A DNA stretch of 64,000 nucleotides from Tessaracoccus aquimaris (GTDB lineage: Bacteria > Actinomycetota > Actinomycetes > Propionibacteriales > Propionibacteriaceae), in NCBI RefSeq assembly GCF_001997345.1, contig NZ_CP019606.1, positions 3,348,001 through 3,412,000 of the forward strand. Direction: 5' to 3'. The notes beneath the pieces were generated by a model, which searched no databases, had not been told where the DNA came from, and saw nothing but the letters and a program-made list of their open reading frames with translations. Shown here piece by piece: positions 11,059 to 19,574 of this stretch (its first letter is position 1; each line of letters opens with the position of its first letter). The position numbers were made by a program, and so were the translations under genes.

Positions 11059-11858
11059 CGGTCCTCCTGCTTGTCGGCCTGCTCCTTGGCGTTTTCGGCC
11101 AAGGAAGCAATCTCTGTCTGCTCGGCCTTCTGCAAGGCGAGGCTTCGCTCGTACTCGGCAAGCGTCTTTCTACCGTATGCGCGGGCCGTCGTGTCGTGGA
11201 CTTCCAGCAATTGGCGGCGCATCCGCTCATTGAACTCGAGCGCGATCTCTCCCGGATAAGGGGTCAAGGGGCGCCCGAAGACCACGTGAACCTCCGGTCG
11301 GCCCTTCGGCAGGTGCTTCTGGTTCGACGGCCACGCCTCGTAGGCGCCGACGAGGGCGACGGGAAGTGCCGGGACGCCGCGCGAGACGCACAGCGATGCG
11401 ACGCCAGGGGTGAACGGGCCCATGGCACCGGTGCGCGACCGGGTGCCCTCTGGGAAGAGAAGGATCGGGACGCCGTCCTGGAGGAGGTGACCGGCCATGC
11501 CCCTGCGGCCCTTTCCGCCCTTACCCCGGTCGACGGCGAAGGCGTTCATGAAGAGGTTCATGGAGATCGACTTGACCCAGTTGCCGAAGAAGAAGTCCCC
11601 GGCGGCGCCGGTGGCAACGTACCTGGAGAGCCTGCCCGGCATGGAGCAGAGGATCAGCGGGGCGTCCAGGTGCGAGGAGTGGTTGCCGTAGACGGCGAAG
11701 GCACCCTCGAGCCCGTCCAGGTTGGCGATGCCATGCACGTGGATCTTCAGCAGCCGGTTGAGGGCCGGCTTCAGCAGCAGGAACTGTGCGGTCGACCTAC
11801 TGGTCGCCTGCAGGCGGGAGGTGTAGCGCGAGTTGCTCTGTTCGACCTCGCCCGACAC
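11055..11858 (-). CDS. 1-acyl-sn-glycerol-3-phosphate acyltransferase family protein
   Basis: 267 residues with the PlsC acyltransferase motifs in order: NHSSHLDAP (the HX4D catalytic pair) near residue 60, then FPEGTRSRTG, which binds the phosphate of the acceptor, then a VALVGAYEAWP region. A GTG at 11858 is the start. The gene begins directly after the SDR stop and ends in a 4-bp overlap with the FAD-linked oxidase, so the three are translationally coupled. In the operon it could acylate DHAP or lysophosphatidate. The C-terminal about 40 residues are charged and probably a soluble tail. Confidence 0.85.
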   Translation of the reverse strand: MSGEVEQSNSRYTSRLQATSRSTAQFLLLKPALNRLLKIHVHGIANLDGLEGAFAVYGNHSSHLDAPLILCSMPGRLSRYVATGAAGDFFFGNWVKSISMNLFMNAFAVDRGKGGKGRRGMAGHLLQDGVPILLFPEGTRSRTGAMGPFTPGVASLCVSRGVPALPVALVGAYEAWPSNQKHLPKGRPEVHVVFGRPLTPYPGEIALEFNERMRRQLLEVHDTTARAYGRKTLAEYERSLALQKAEQTEIASLAENAKEQADKQEDR

Positions 11859-11859
11859 C

Positions 11860-12636
11860 TCAGTGCTTCTTCCTGGATGCGGTCAGCATCCGAGACACCA
11901 GGCGGGTGATGCCGCGCGGGCCGTGGTCGGCGATGAACATCGCCGCGCGCCACTTGAGGTCGGGGATCGACTCGGCCTTGCCCTTCTCCGCGTCGGTGAG
12001 CGCCTGGCGCACCAGCTTGTCCGGGTCGATCCACACGATGCCGGGCAGCTTGCTCGCGTTGATCCCGGCCCGCCCGTGGAACTCCGTCTTGACCCAGCCA
12101 GGGAGCAGCCCCGTGACGGTGACGCCCGTGCCGTGCAGTTCGAGGGCCAGCGCCGTCGAGTACGTCCTCGCCCAGGCCTTGATGGCCGAGTAGTTGCCGG
12201 TGTAGATGGCCGCCGACGAGGAGGCGACGTTGATGATGTGCCCGTGGCCGCGACCGCGCATGGCCCTGCCCGCCGCTCCGCCGAGGATCAGCACCGCCAG
12301 GCACATCACGTCCAGGGCCTTGGCATGCAGATCGATGTCATCGGGGTCGAGGACGGTTGAGTGGAGGCCGAAGCCGGCGTTGTTGATCAACCACTCGACG
12401 GGCCGGTTGGGGTCCTCGAGCCGCGCGGCGACGCGCAGCGTGTCGTCACGATCGGACAGATCGGCTGGGAGAACCTCGACGGCGACGCCGTGCACCTCGC
12501 CGAGTTCGGCGGCGACGCCCTTGAGTCGGTCTTGGTCACGGGCCACCAGGATCAGGTCGGTGCCCCGGGCGGCCAGCTCCCGCGCGAACGCAAGACCGAT
12601 GCCCGACGTGCCACCCGTGATCAAAGCTGAAGCCAT
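11860..12636 (-). CDS. SDR-family NAD(P)-dependent oxidoreductase
   Basis: 258 residues. Classical short-chain dehydrogenase motifs: ITGGTSGIGLAFAREL near the N-terminus for the dinucleotide, WLINNAGFG near residue 90, and the catalytic Ser plus YSAIKAW (Tyr-x-x-x-Lys) near residue 155. The last about 35 residues are basic. The start is the ATG at 12636, with TACCGT 7 nt upstream. As the first gene of an operon with an acyltransferase and an alkyl-DHAP-synthase-like oxidase, it could be the acyl/alkyl-DHAP reductase of an ether-lipid route; that role is inference from neighbourhood only. Confidence 0.85.
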   Translation of the reverse strand: MASALITGGTSGIGLAFARELAARGTDLILVARDQDRLKGVAAELGEVHGVAVEVLPADLSDRDDTLRVAARLEDPNRPVEWLINNAGFGLHSTVLDPDDIDLHAKALDVMCLAVLILGGAAGRAMRGRGHGHIINVASSSAAIYTGNYSAIKAWARTYSTALALELHGTGVTVTGLLPGWVKTEFHGRAGINASKLPGIVWIDPDKLVRQALTDAEKGKAESIPDLKWRAAMFIADHGPRGITRLVSRMLTASRKKH

Positions 12637-12643
12637 GATCTCT

Positions 12644-12649
12644 ACGGTA
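12644..12649 (-). promoter_or_regulatory. Leaderless -10 box of the SDR-plsC-oxidase operon (TACCGT)
   Basis: On the minus strand TACCGT ends 7 nt before the SDR ATG, matching the spacing of the other leaderless genes in this window. Confidence 0.55.
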
Positions 12650-12844
12650 CGCCACCTCGCCGCTGGCGGCCCAAGCGGTCGCTGTCTCGGAACGCCTCGT
12701 TGTAAGGGTTGAACAAGCGGGAGGTTGAGCGATTGTGAGGGCCCGACAACGGTGGTGGTGGAGCGGGCCGTGGCGGCGGAGTCGGCGCGCCGCGTCGAGA
12801 CCTCGTGTGACGACCGCACCGCCGAACTCAGGAGGGGTATGGAA

Positions 12845-12874
12845 CGGGCCCGGCGACCTGAGTCGCCGGGCCCG
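12845..12874 (-). terminator. Terminator of pta-ackA
   Basis: A perfect 13-bp stem (CGGGCCCGGCGAC and its complement) with a 4-nt loop lies 18 bases beyond the ackA stop. The rest of the 12650-12892 gap holds only degraded repeat-like sequence. Confidence 0.85.
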
Positions 12875-12892
12875 TGACCACATGCTTGTCCG

Positions 12893-14083
12893 TCAGAGCT
12901 TGCCGATGACCTCGAGGGTCTCCTCTGCCATCGCCAGTTCCTCGTTGGTGGGGATCACCAGGACGCGGACCTGCGACTCGGGCGTCGAGATCTCGCGGGC
13001 CTGCTTGGAGCGCACCAGGTTGGCCGACTCGTCCAGGTCGAAGCCGAGGCCCTTGAGGCGGCGGACGACCGGGCCGCGGACGTGATCGGCGTTCTCGCCG
13101 ACGCCGGCGGTGAACACGAGCGCGTCGACGCCGCCCAGGATCGCGATGTAGGAGCCGATGTAGCCGACGAGGCGGTGCACGTAGACGTCAAGGGCGAGCT
13201 GGGCCTGCTCGTTGCCCGCCTCGATCTGGGACTTGATGTCGCGCATGTCGGTGTAGCCACACATGCCGCCCATGCCGGACGCCTTGTTGAGCATCGCGTC
13301 GACGTCGTCGACCGACATCCCAGCGGCGCGGTTGAGGTACTTCGGCAGGCCGGGGTCGACATCGCCGGAGCGGGTGCCCATCACGAGGCCCTGCAGCGGC
13401 GTCAGGCCCATCGACGTGTCGACCGCCACGCCGCCGTCGACGGCGGAGATCGACGCACCGTTGCCGAGGTGGCACACGATGGTCTTCAGCTCGCCGAGTG
13501 GGCGGTCGAGGAACTCGGCGGCCTTCTTCGACACGTAGGAGTGCGAGGTGCCGTGGAAGCCGTACTTGCGGATGCCGTACTTGGCGGTCAGGTCGGCGTC
13601 GATCGCGTAGGTGTAGGCCTCGGCGGGCAGCGTCGAGAAGAACGCGGTGTCGAAGATCGCCACGTGAGGCACGTTCGGCAGCACCGCCTCCGCGGCGCGG
13701 ATGCCAGCGATGCCGGGCGGGTTGTGCAGCGGGGCCAGGTCGGAGAGTTCCTCGAGCTTGGCGACCACCGCGTCGTCGATCAGGGTCGACTCGACGAAGG
13801 CCGAGCCGCCGTGCACGGTGCGGTGCCCGACGGCGACGACGTCCGAAAGGCTCGGTCCGTGGTCCTCGAACATCCGCACCACCGCGGCGACCGCCTCGGT
13901 GTGGTCGGCGAACGGGACGTCCTCGTGGTACTCGGAATCGCCGACCTCGTGGTCGATGGTCGACATGTCCTGCCCGATGCGCTGCACGATTCCCACCGCC
14001 TGCGGGCCGGGCTGAGCGGGGTCAAGCAACTGGTACTTGATCGACGACGATCCACAATTGAGGAGGAGGATCGGCTGCGACAT
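12893..14083 (-). CDS. ackA: Acetate kinase
   Basis: Makes ATP and acetate from acetyl phosphate and ADP (and can act on propionyl phosphate). 396 residues from the ATG at 14083. Motifs: LLLNCGSSSIKYQLL at the N-terminus, HRTVHGG, AIFDTAFF, RKYGFHGTSHSYVS, CHLGNGASISAV, DTSMGLTPLQGLVMGTRSGDVDP and FTAGVGEN, all of the acetokinase family. AGGA is 6 nt before this ATG; an in-frame ATG two codons earlier abuts the AGGA and is less likely. It follows pta by 80 bp in the same direction, so the pair forms the acetate/propionate substrate-level phosphorylation module. Confidence 0.97.
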   Translation of the reverse strand: MSQPILLLNCGSSSIKYQLLDPAQPGPQAVGIVQRIGQDMSTIDHEVGDSEYHEDVPFADHTEAVAAVVRMFEDHGPSLSDVVAVGHRTVHGGSAFVESTLIDDAVVAKLEELSDLAPLHNPPGIAGIRAAEAVLPNVPHVAIFDTAFFSTLPAEAYTYAIDADLTAKYGIRKYGFHGTSHSYVSKKAAEFLDRPLGELKTIVCHLGNGASISAVDGGVAVDTSMGLTPLQGLVMGTRSGDVDPGLPKYLNRAAGMSVDDVDAMLNKASGMGGMCGYTDMRDIKSQIEAGNEQAQLALDVYVHRLVGYIGSYIAILGGVDALVFTAGVGENADHVRGPVVRRLKGLGFDLDESANLVRSKQAREISTPESQVRVLVIPTNEELAMAEETLEVIGKL

Positions 14084-14163
14084 GGGCATTCCTGTTCGAT
14101 TGAGTTGATTTCGCCGCCCCTGCCGGGCGGAGTGCCCCGCTTGCTGCGGGGCGAAACTGTTCC
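14084..14163 (-). other. pta-ackA intergenic region with hairpin
   Basis: The 80-bp gap holds a 7-bp stem, GCCCCGC with its complement at 14134-14152. It can be extended by distant pairing of TTTCGCC with GGCGAAA. It may be a processing or partial-termination site that sets the pta to ackA ratio; there is no sequence evidence for a separate promoter. Confidence 0.35.
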
Positions 14164-16221
14164 CTAGACCGACTGGGCCTGGATCGCCGTGATGGTGATG
14201 GTGGAGACGATGTCGTCGACGAGCGCGCCGCGAGACAGATCGTTGACGGGGCGACGGAGGCCCTGAAGGACGGGGCCGATCGCGACCGCCCCAGAGGTGC
14301 GCTGCACGGCCTTGTACGTGTTGTTGCCCGTGTTCAGGTCGGGGAAGATGAACACCGTCGCCTTGCCCGCGACCTCGGAGTTCGGCATCTTCTTCTGCGC
14401 CACGACCTCGTCGACGGCGGCGTCGAACTGGATCGGCCCCTCGACCTTCAGTTCGGGGGCGCGCTCCCGGACGATGCGGGTGGCCTCACGGACCTTGTCC
14501 ACGTCGGCACCCGCTCCGGAGTCGCCCGTCGAATAGGAGAGCATCGCGATGCGGGGCTCAATGCCGAAGTCGACGGCGGTCTTCGCCGAGGAGATCGCGA
14601 CGTCGGCCAACTGCGACGGGTCGGGATCGGGGTTGACGGCGCAGTCGGCGTAGACGAGCACACGGTTGCTCATGCACATCAGGAACGAGCCGGACACGAC
14701 GCTCACACCGGGGACCGTCTTGATGAACTCGAGCGAGGGGCGGATGGTGTTGGCGGTCGTGTTGATCGCGCCGGAGACCATGCCGTCCGCCATGTCGAGG
14801 TGGACCATCATGGTGCCGAAGTAGGACAGGTCCTTGAGCTTGTCGCGGGCCTGCTCAAGCGTCACATGCTTGTGGGCGCGGAGTCGCGCGTACTCGGCGG
14901 CGAAGGTCTCGATCAGCTCAGGATCGTGCGGGTTGACGACGGTCGCCTCGCTGAGGTTGAGGCCGAGTTCCGTGGCGCGCTGGCTGATCTTGGCGTGGTC
15001 GCCCAGCAGGATCAGGTCGGCGACGGAGCGCTGCAGGCACACCGCGGCCGCCTCGAGGATCCGGTCGTCGGTCGCCTCGGGAAGCACGATGCGCTGCCGG
15101 TTGGCGCGCGCCTGCTGCATGATCTGGTACTCGAACATGGTCGGCGTGCGGTTCTCGGTGCGCGGCAGGTCGATCGCGTTCAGCAGCGCGTCCTCGTCCA
15201 CGTACTGCGAGAACAGCGTCCTGGACTCGGCCATCTTGCGGGCAGAGCTCGTCGAGGTGCCCCGCACGGCCTGCAGTGCGACGGCGGTCGGGAAGGTGTC
15301 GCGCTCGGTCACGGCGATCGGCAGGTCGATCGAGGAGTCGGCGAAGAGCTTGGACACCGAGGTCGGGATCTCGAAGCCACCGGTCAGGACCAGCGCGGCG
15401 AGCGGGCCGTAGTCGGGGGAGCGGTGCGCCATCAGGAGCCCGGGGAGCAGGTCGAGGCGGTCGGCGGGGACGATGACCGTCGCCTCGCGTCGAAGCCGCG
15501 TCAACAGGTTCGGCAGCGTCATGCCAGCCACGAGCGTGTGGAGCGACTCGTGACGGCGGAAGTCGTCCTGGCCGAGCCACTGGGTCGCGCCGACGGCGTC
15601 GAACTGGGCTCCGACCGAGGGGGCGCGCAGCACCGCGTTGAACGGGAGCACCGACACGGCGACCTCGCCGAGCGTCGAGAGCGCGGCCTTCAGGTCGTCG
15701 ACCTCTTCGGGGTCGGTGTGGGTCGCGACGATGCCGATGACGGTGTTGTGCTGCTGCTCGAGCGACTCGATCGCCGCCTCCGTCAGGCGGCGGACCTGCT
15801 CGATGGAGCGTCCCTCGGCGCGGCAGACGAACACGATGGGCGAGTTGAGGTTCGCGGCGATGGTGGCGTTGTGGGCGAGTTCGGAGGAGGTGTCGATGTC
15901 CTCGTAGTCAGAGCCGAGGATGACGACGGCGTCGCGGCTCTCGGCGAGCGCGTTGTACTTGGCGACGATGGTGTCGATGGCCCTGTCCGGGTCTTCGGCG
16001 TACTCGGGGTAGGAGACCCCGACGGCGGACTCGAAGGACTGGTTGACGCCCTTCTGCGAGAGCATCGCCTCGGTCACCGGGTCGCTCTCCGTGGAGGCGA
16101 CGAGGGGGCGGAAGACCCCGACCGACCGCACCTGGCGGGCGAACAGGTCAATCACGCCAAGCGCAATGGAGGACTTGCTGACTTGCCGCTCCGATGAGGC
16201 AATGAACACACTCTTGGTCAC
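14164..16221 (-). CDS. pta: Phosphate acetyltransferase (long form)
   Basis: Transfers acetyl (or propionyl) between CoA and phosphate. 685 residues, the long three-domain form: an N-terminal P-loop-like AAA_26 domain, a central DRTGG domain (about 215-330), and the catalytic PTA_PTB domain from about 365 (RQRIVLPEATDDRILEAA, VSGAINTTANTIRPSLEFI, LSYSTGDSGAGADVDKV, VFIFPDLNTGNNTYKAVQR). The expected GDTGKS-type loop at the N-terminus is replaced by SSERQVSKSS, so nucleotide binding by that domain is doubtful. It is first gene of pta-ackA. Confidence 0.96.
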   Translation of the reverse strand: MTKSVFIASSERQVSKSSIALGVIDLFARQVRSVGVFRPLVASTESDPVTEAMLSQKGVNQSFESAVGVSYPEYAEDPDRAIDTIVAKYNALAESRDAVVILGSDYEDIDTSSELAHNATIAANLNSPIVFVCRAEGRSIEQVRRLTEAAIESLEQQHNTVIGIVATHTDPEEVDDLKAALSTLGEVAVSVLPFNAVLRAPSVGAQFDAVGATQWLGQDDFRRHESLHTLVAGMTLPNLLTRLRREATVIVPADRLDLLPGLLMAHRSPDYGPLAALVLTGGFEIPTSVSKLFADSSIDLPIAVTERDTFPTAVALQAVRGTSTSSARKMAESRTLFSQYVDEDALLNAIDLPRTENRTPTMFEYQIMQQARANRQRIVLPEATDDRILEAAAVCLQRSVADLILLGDHAKISQRATELGLNLSEATVVNPHDPELIETFAAEYARLRAHKHVTLEQARDKLKDLSYFGTMMVHLDMADGMVSGAINTTANTIRPSLEFIKTVPGVSVVSGSFLMCMSNRVLVYADCAVNPDPDPSQLADVAISSAKTAVDFGIEPRIAMLSYSTGDSGAGADVDKVREATRIVRERAPELKVEGPIQFDAAVDEVVAQKKMPNSEVAGKATVFIFPDLNTGNNTYKAVQRTSGAVAIGPVLQGLRRPVNDLSRGALVDDIVSTITITAIQAQSV

Positions 16222-16331
16222 GCGGCCACCTTACCTTGCTTCACCTCGGGAACCTTCCTCGTGCCTGGCCCCTGGGGGAGATTGAGCAAATGCCCCGCCG
16301 CGAGTCGCGACGGGGCACGCAGGGGGTGCGC

Positions 16332-16880
16332 TCAGGCGGCAAGCTTCGCCGCGATCGGGACGAGGACGTCGAGCAGTCCGTCGAGATCCTTGTCGGAGCG
16401 CTCGCTCGGGGTGAGCTTCGGGCCGTCGAAGTCGGTGAAGATGCCGAAGGTGATCTGGGGGCGGATGTCGAACATGTTGAAGTTCGCCACGATCTGACGC
16501 CACTGCTCGACGGCGCGGATGCCCATGGCGGCGCCGTAGGAGACGAAGGCGACCGGCTTGCCGTTGAGTTCAGAGCCCAGCAGGTCGATGGCGTTCTTGA
16601 AGGCGCCAGGGATGCCGTGGTTGTACTCGGGGGTGACGAAGATGAAGCCGTCGCAGGCGTCCATCGCGTCGGAGAAGGCCTGCACGCGCGGGTCGTCGTA
16701 GGACTTGTGCCGCATTGCCGGGAGGACCTCGTCGCTCAGCAGGGGGAGGTCGAACTGGGAGATGTCGATGACCTCGTAGGTCGCGTCGGTGCGCTTCGAC
16801 GCGACGTCGAGCACCCAGTTGGCGACGGACTCGCCCTTGCGGTGGTCGCGGATGGAGCCGAGCACGATGCCGATCTTCAT
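16332..16880 (-). CDS. NADPH-dependent FMN reductase-like flavoprotein
   Basis: 182 residues of the flavodoxin-like NAD(P)H:FMN reductase family. The N-terminal MKIGIVLGSIRDHRKGESVANW is the flavin phosphate-binding strand-loop. FVTPEYNHGIPGAFKNAIDLL is the family's second hallmark, followed by GKPVAFVSYGAAMG. It probably reduces quinones or free flavin. The start is ATG 16880, with AGAAGGA 8 nt upstream; a longer open frame upstream of this is repeat DNA, not protein. Monocistronic, and followed on the 5' side by a repeat cluster. Confidence 0.88.
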   Translation of the reverse strand: MKIGIVLGSIRDHRKGESVANWVLDVASKRTDATYEVIDISQFDLPLLSDEVLPAMRHKSYDDPRVQAFSDAMDACDGFIFVTPEYNHGIPGAFKNAIDLLGSELNGKPVAFVSYGAAMGIRAVEQWRQIVANFNMFDIRPQITFGIFTDFDGPKLTPSERSDKDLDGLLDVLVPIAAKLAA

Positions 16881-16959
16881 AGGAATGTCCTTCTGACGCT
16901 TGTCGCTTACCCTTCCGATGATAGTTGAAGTCTCAACCATGACAAATTCGTGGGTCGAC

Positions 16960-17660
16960 CCGTTGGTTGAGCCAGCCGCGGCGACGCAGTCATCTCCGTT
17001 GGTTGAGCCAGCCGCGGCGACGCAGTCGCCTGCTGCTGCGTCGAAACCCGGTGCTGTGGGGTGGGCAGGCGGCCGGGGTCGGGAGGGTTTCGACCGATGA
17101 AGTCCGCTGGCGCGTTCTTCATGGCTCAACCAGCGTGTCGTTGGTTGAGCCAGCCGCGGCGACGACGTAGTCGCCTGCTGCTGCGTCGAAACCCTCTGAC
17201 GCCCGGTGCTGGGATTTGCTGGTTGAGCCAGCTGCGGCGACGGAGTCGTCTGCTGCTGTGTCGAAACCTCTGGCGCTCGGTGCTGGGGGTTGGGTAGGCG
17301 GCCGGGGTCGGGAGGGTTTCGACCGCTGAAGTCCGCTGGCGCGTTCTTCATGGCTCAACAAGCGTGTCGTTGGTTGAGCCAGCCGCGGCGACGTAGTCGC
17401 CTGCTGCTGTGTCGAAACCTCTGGCGCCCGGTGCGGGGTCTGCTTGTGGGTGCGGTGGGTTTCGACCGATGAAGTCCGCTGGCGCGTCCTTCATGGCTCA
17501 ACCAGCGTGTCGTTGGTTGAGCCAGCCGCGGCGACGCAGTCGCCTGCTGCTGCGTCGAAACCTCTGGCTCCCGGTGCTGGGAGCGGTTCGGGCCGCTGTG
17601 GTCGGGAGGGTTTCGACCGATGAAGTCCGCTGGCGCGTTCTTCATGGCTCAACCAGCATG
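16960..17660. repeat. Gene-free repeat cluster between 16.96 and 17.66 kb
   Basis: Alternating elements in opposite orientations. One type is TTGGTTGAGCCAGCCGCGGC, a hairpin around the AGTCGCC, then GCGTCGAAACC. The other runs GGTTTCGACCGATGAAGTCC to TTCTTCATGGCTCAACC. About five of the former and four of the latter can be read. The open reading frames across this stretch are repeat-derived and I do not call any as genes. Confidence 0.8.
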
Positions 17661-17726
17661 GCTGCGTCCTTGATGACCCACCAGCCTGGCCGCGTCCGAC
17701 TCGCGACGGCCCTCGTCGGGCGCGAC

Positions 17727-17732
17727 TACCGT
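17727..17732 (+). promoter_or_regulatory. Leaderless -10 box (TACCGT) of the flavin monooxygenase
   Basis: TACCGT ends 6 nt before the ATG at 17739. GGAGG overlaps the spacer directly next to the ATG, too close to work as a ribosome-binding site. Confidence 0.55.
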
Positions 17733-17738
17733 GGAGGC

Positions 17739-18806
17739 ATGCGCCTCTCAGTCCTTGACCTCATCAATGTGCGAACCGGGCAGACCGCCCGAGACTCCCT
17801 CATGGCCAGCAAGGCGATGGTCGAGTTGGCCGACCGGCTCGGCTACACGCGCTACTGGGTGGCCGAGCACCACAACACCGAGTCGGTGGCGTCGACCTCG
17901 CCCGCCGTCGAACTGATGTACCTCGGCGCGGACACCGAGCGGATCCGGCTCGGCTCGGGCGGCGTGATGCTGCCGAACCATTCGCCGCTGGCGGTCGCGG
18001 AGCAGTTCGCGCTGCTGTGCAACGTGTACGGCGACCGGATCGACCTCGGCATCGGGCGCGCGCCCGGCACCGATCCCGTCACGTCCGCTGCCATCCGCGG
18101 TCACCTCGGCGCGGGGAGCTACGTGGACGCCAACGGGCGCCCGCTCGACCCGGTCGCCGAGTTCCCGCAGAACGTGATGGACATCCTGACGCTGCTCAGC
18201 CCCGGCGGTGCCGAGGTGCTGTTGCGCCACGGCCAGACCTACACGCTGCGCCCGGCGCCCGATCTAGCCGCCCGGCCCGAGGTGTGGCTGCTCGGATCCA
18301 GCGACTATTCCGCAGAATTGGCGGCCTCCCTGGGCCTCCCGTACGTGTTCGCGCATCACTTCTCCGGCCGCGGCACGGAGCGGGCACTCGAGTTGTACCG
18401 CGGCAACTTCACCCCGACCGACAACGGCACCAAGCCGCGCACCTTCGTGACGGTCAACGTCTCGGTCGCCGACACCGACGACCAGGCCTGGGAACTGGCC
18501 GAGCCCCACATCCACTCGATGGCGAGCCTGCGCTCCGGCGGCGGACTCTCGCGCGCCAGGCTGGTCGGCGACGACGTCCGCTCGGTCCTCACCGACGAAC
18601 TGCGTCAGGTCGTCGCCCCTGCGCTGCACACCTGGGCCATCGGGGACGCAGCCCAGGTCGCGGAACAGCTTCGCGAGACGGCCGCAGAGTTCGACGTCGA
18701 CGAGATCATGGTCCACCCGGTGCAGGGCGCCCGCCCCGGCGAACCCTCCGACGCTTGGCCCGCCAAGCTGCACGGCCTGGAGTTGCTCGCCGACGCCCTC
18801 CTCTGA
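17739..18806 (+). CDS. LLM-class flavin-dependent oxidoreductase
   Basis: 355 residues, bacterial luciferase-like TIM-barrel monooxygenase. Start MRLSVLDLINVRTGQTARD; GYTRYWVAEHHNTESVASTSPAV is the conserved segment of the alkanal-monooxygenase-like subgroup (YhbW/MsnO8 type), followed by RLGSGGVMLPNHSPLAVAEQFALL and IDLGIGRAPGTD. Such proteins use reduced FMN or F420; which one cannot be decided here. The FMN reductase at 16332 is on the opposite strand nearby and could supply reduced flavin, but the repeat cluster separates them, so this link is weak. A longer in-frame extension upstream is repeat DNA and was excluded. Confidence 0.88.
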   Translation: MRLSVLDLINVRTGQTARDSLMASKAMVELADRLGYTRYWVAEHHNTESVASTSPAVELMYLGADTERIRLGSGGVMLPNHSPLAVAEQFALLCNVYGDRIDLGIGRAPGTDPVTSAAIRGHLGAGSYVDANGRPLDPVAEFPQNVMDILTLLSPGGAEVLLRHGQTYTLRPAPDLAARPEVWLLGSSDYSAELAASLGLPYVFAHHFSGRGTERALELYRGNFTPTDNGTKPRTFVTVNVSVADTDDQAWELAEPHIHSMASLRSGGGLSRARLVGDDVRSVLTDELRQVVAPALHTWAIGDAAQVAEQLRETAAEFDVDEIMVHPVQGARPGEPSDAWPAKLHGLELLADALL

Positions 18807-18885
18807 CCGGCCCGCATCGAACGACGCCGGTCGCCGATTCCGCGGAATCCAGGTTCCACGGGCGGATTCGTTGCAGGGTTGGGGT

Positions 18886-19572
18886 ATGACTAGGCTCACC
18901 AATCCCCAGATTCTCGACGCCGGTCTCAACGACTGGCGCGCACTGCTGCATCACTTGTCCGCCCGCTTCCTGACCGTCGACTTCGAGACGGGCGCCGAAC
19001 TCGTGGCGGCCATCGCCCGGGCGGCAGACGAGGCGGGGCATCACCCGGACGTCACGCTCACCTACCCCAGCGTCGCTGTCCTCCTCACCACGCACGACGA
19101 GGGTGGGGTGACCGACAAGGACATCGAGATGGCGCGCGTCATCTCGGCCCTCGCCGACGAACGTGGGGTGCTGGCCGACCCGGCATCGACGCAGGCCGTC
19201 GAACTGGCACTCGATACCCCCGACCAGGCGGCTATCGGTGAGTTCTGGTCAGTGGTCCTGACCGGCGACCCCGACAACTACGTCGACGACACGGTCGTCG
19301 ATCCGCTCGGCCGCTGCCCGGACCTGTGGTTCCAGGACAGCGAACCGCACGAGACACCGCACCAGCGCTTCCACCTCGACATCACCATTCCGCCCGAGGC
19401 ACTTGAGCCGCGCACCGAGGCGGCGCTTGCCGCGGGCGGCCGGGTCGCCTGGGAGACGCCCACCTTCCGGGTCCTGGAGGACGCCCAGGGCAACCGCGCC
19501 TGCCTGTGCTGGTCGGAGGGCCGCAACCAGGATTCCGAGCCGACCCACGCGGCGCACGCCTTGATCGACTGA
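18886..19572 (+). CDS. Pterin-4a-carbinolamine dehydratase / VOC domain fusion protein
   Basis: 228 residues in two parts. Residues 1 to about 100 are a PCD/DCoH-like domain; DEAGHHPDVTLTYPSVAVLLTTHDEGGVTDKD holds the family's His-His-Pro pattern and later His and Asp. Residues about 105 to 225 are a VOC (glyoxalase-like) domain with two beta-alpha-beta modules, including GRCPDLWFQDS and HQRFHLDITIP. The dehydratase part would act on 4a-hydroxytetrahydrobiopterin, but the organism has no obvious aromatic hydroxylase in view, so the substrate is open. ATG 18886 is chosen; the upstream TTG gives a non-homologous extension. Confidence 0.82.
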   Translation: MTRLTNPQILDAGLNDWRALLHHLSARFLTVDFETGAELVAAIARAADEAGHHPDVTLTYPSVAVLLTTHDEGGVTDKDIEMARVISALADERGVLADPASTQAVELALDTPDQAAIGEFWSVVLTGDPDNYVDDTVVDPLGRCPDLWFQDSEPHETPHQRFHLDITIPPEALEPRTEAALAAGGRVAWETPTFRVLEDAQGNRACLCWSEGRNQDSEPTHAAHALID

Positions 19573-19574
19573 GC

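Noticed and set aside
16332..17351. A 339-residue N-terminally extended FMN reductase
   Set aside because: The extra 157 residues are translated repeat elements; the ATG at 16880 has a ribosome-binding site and matches the family start.
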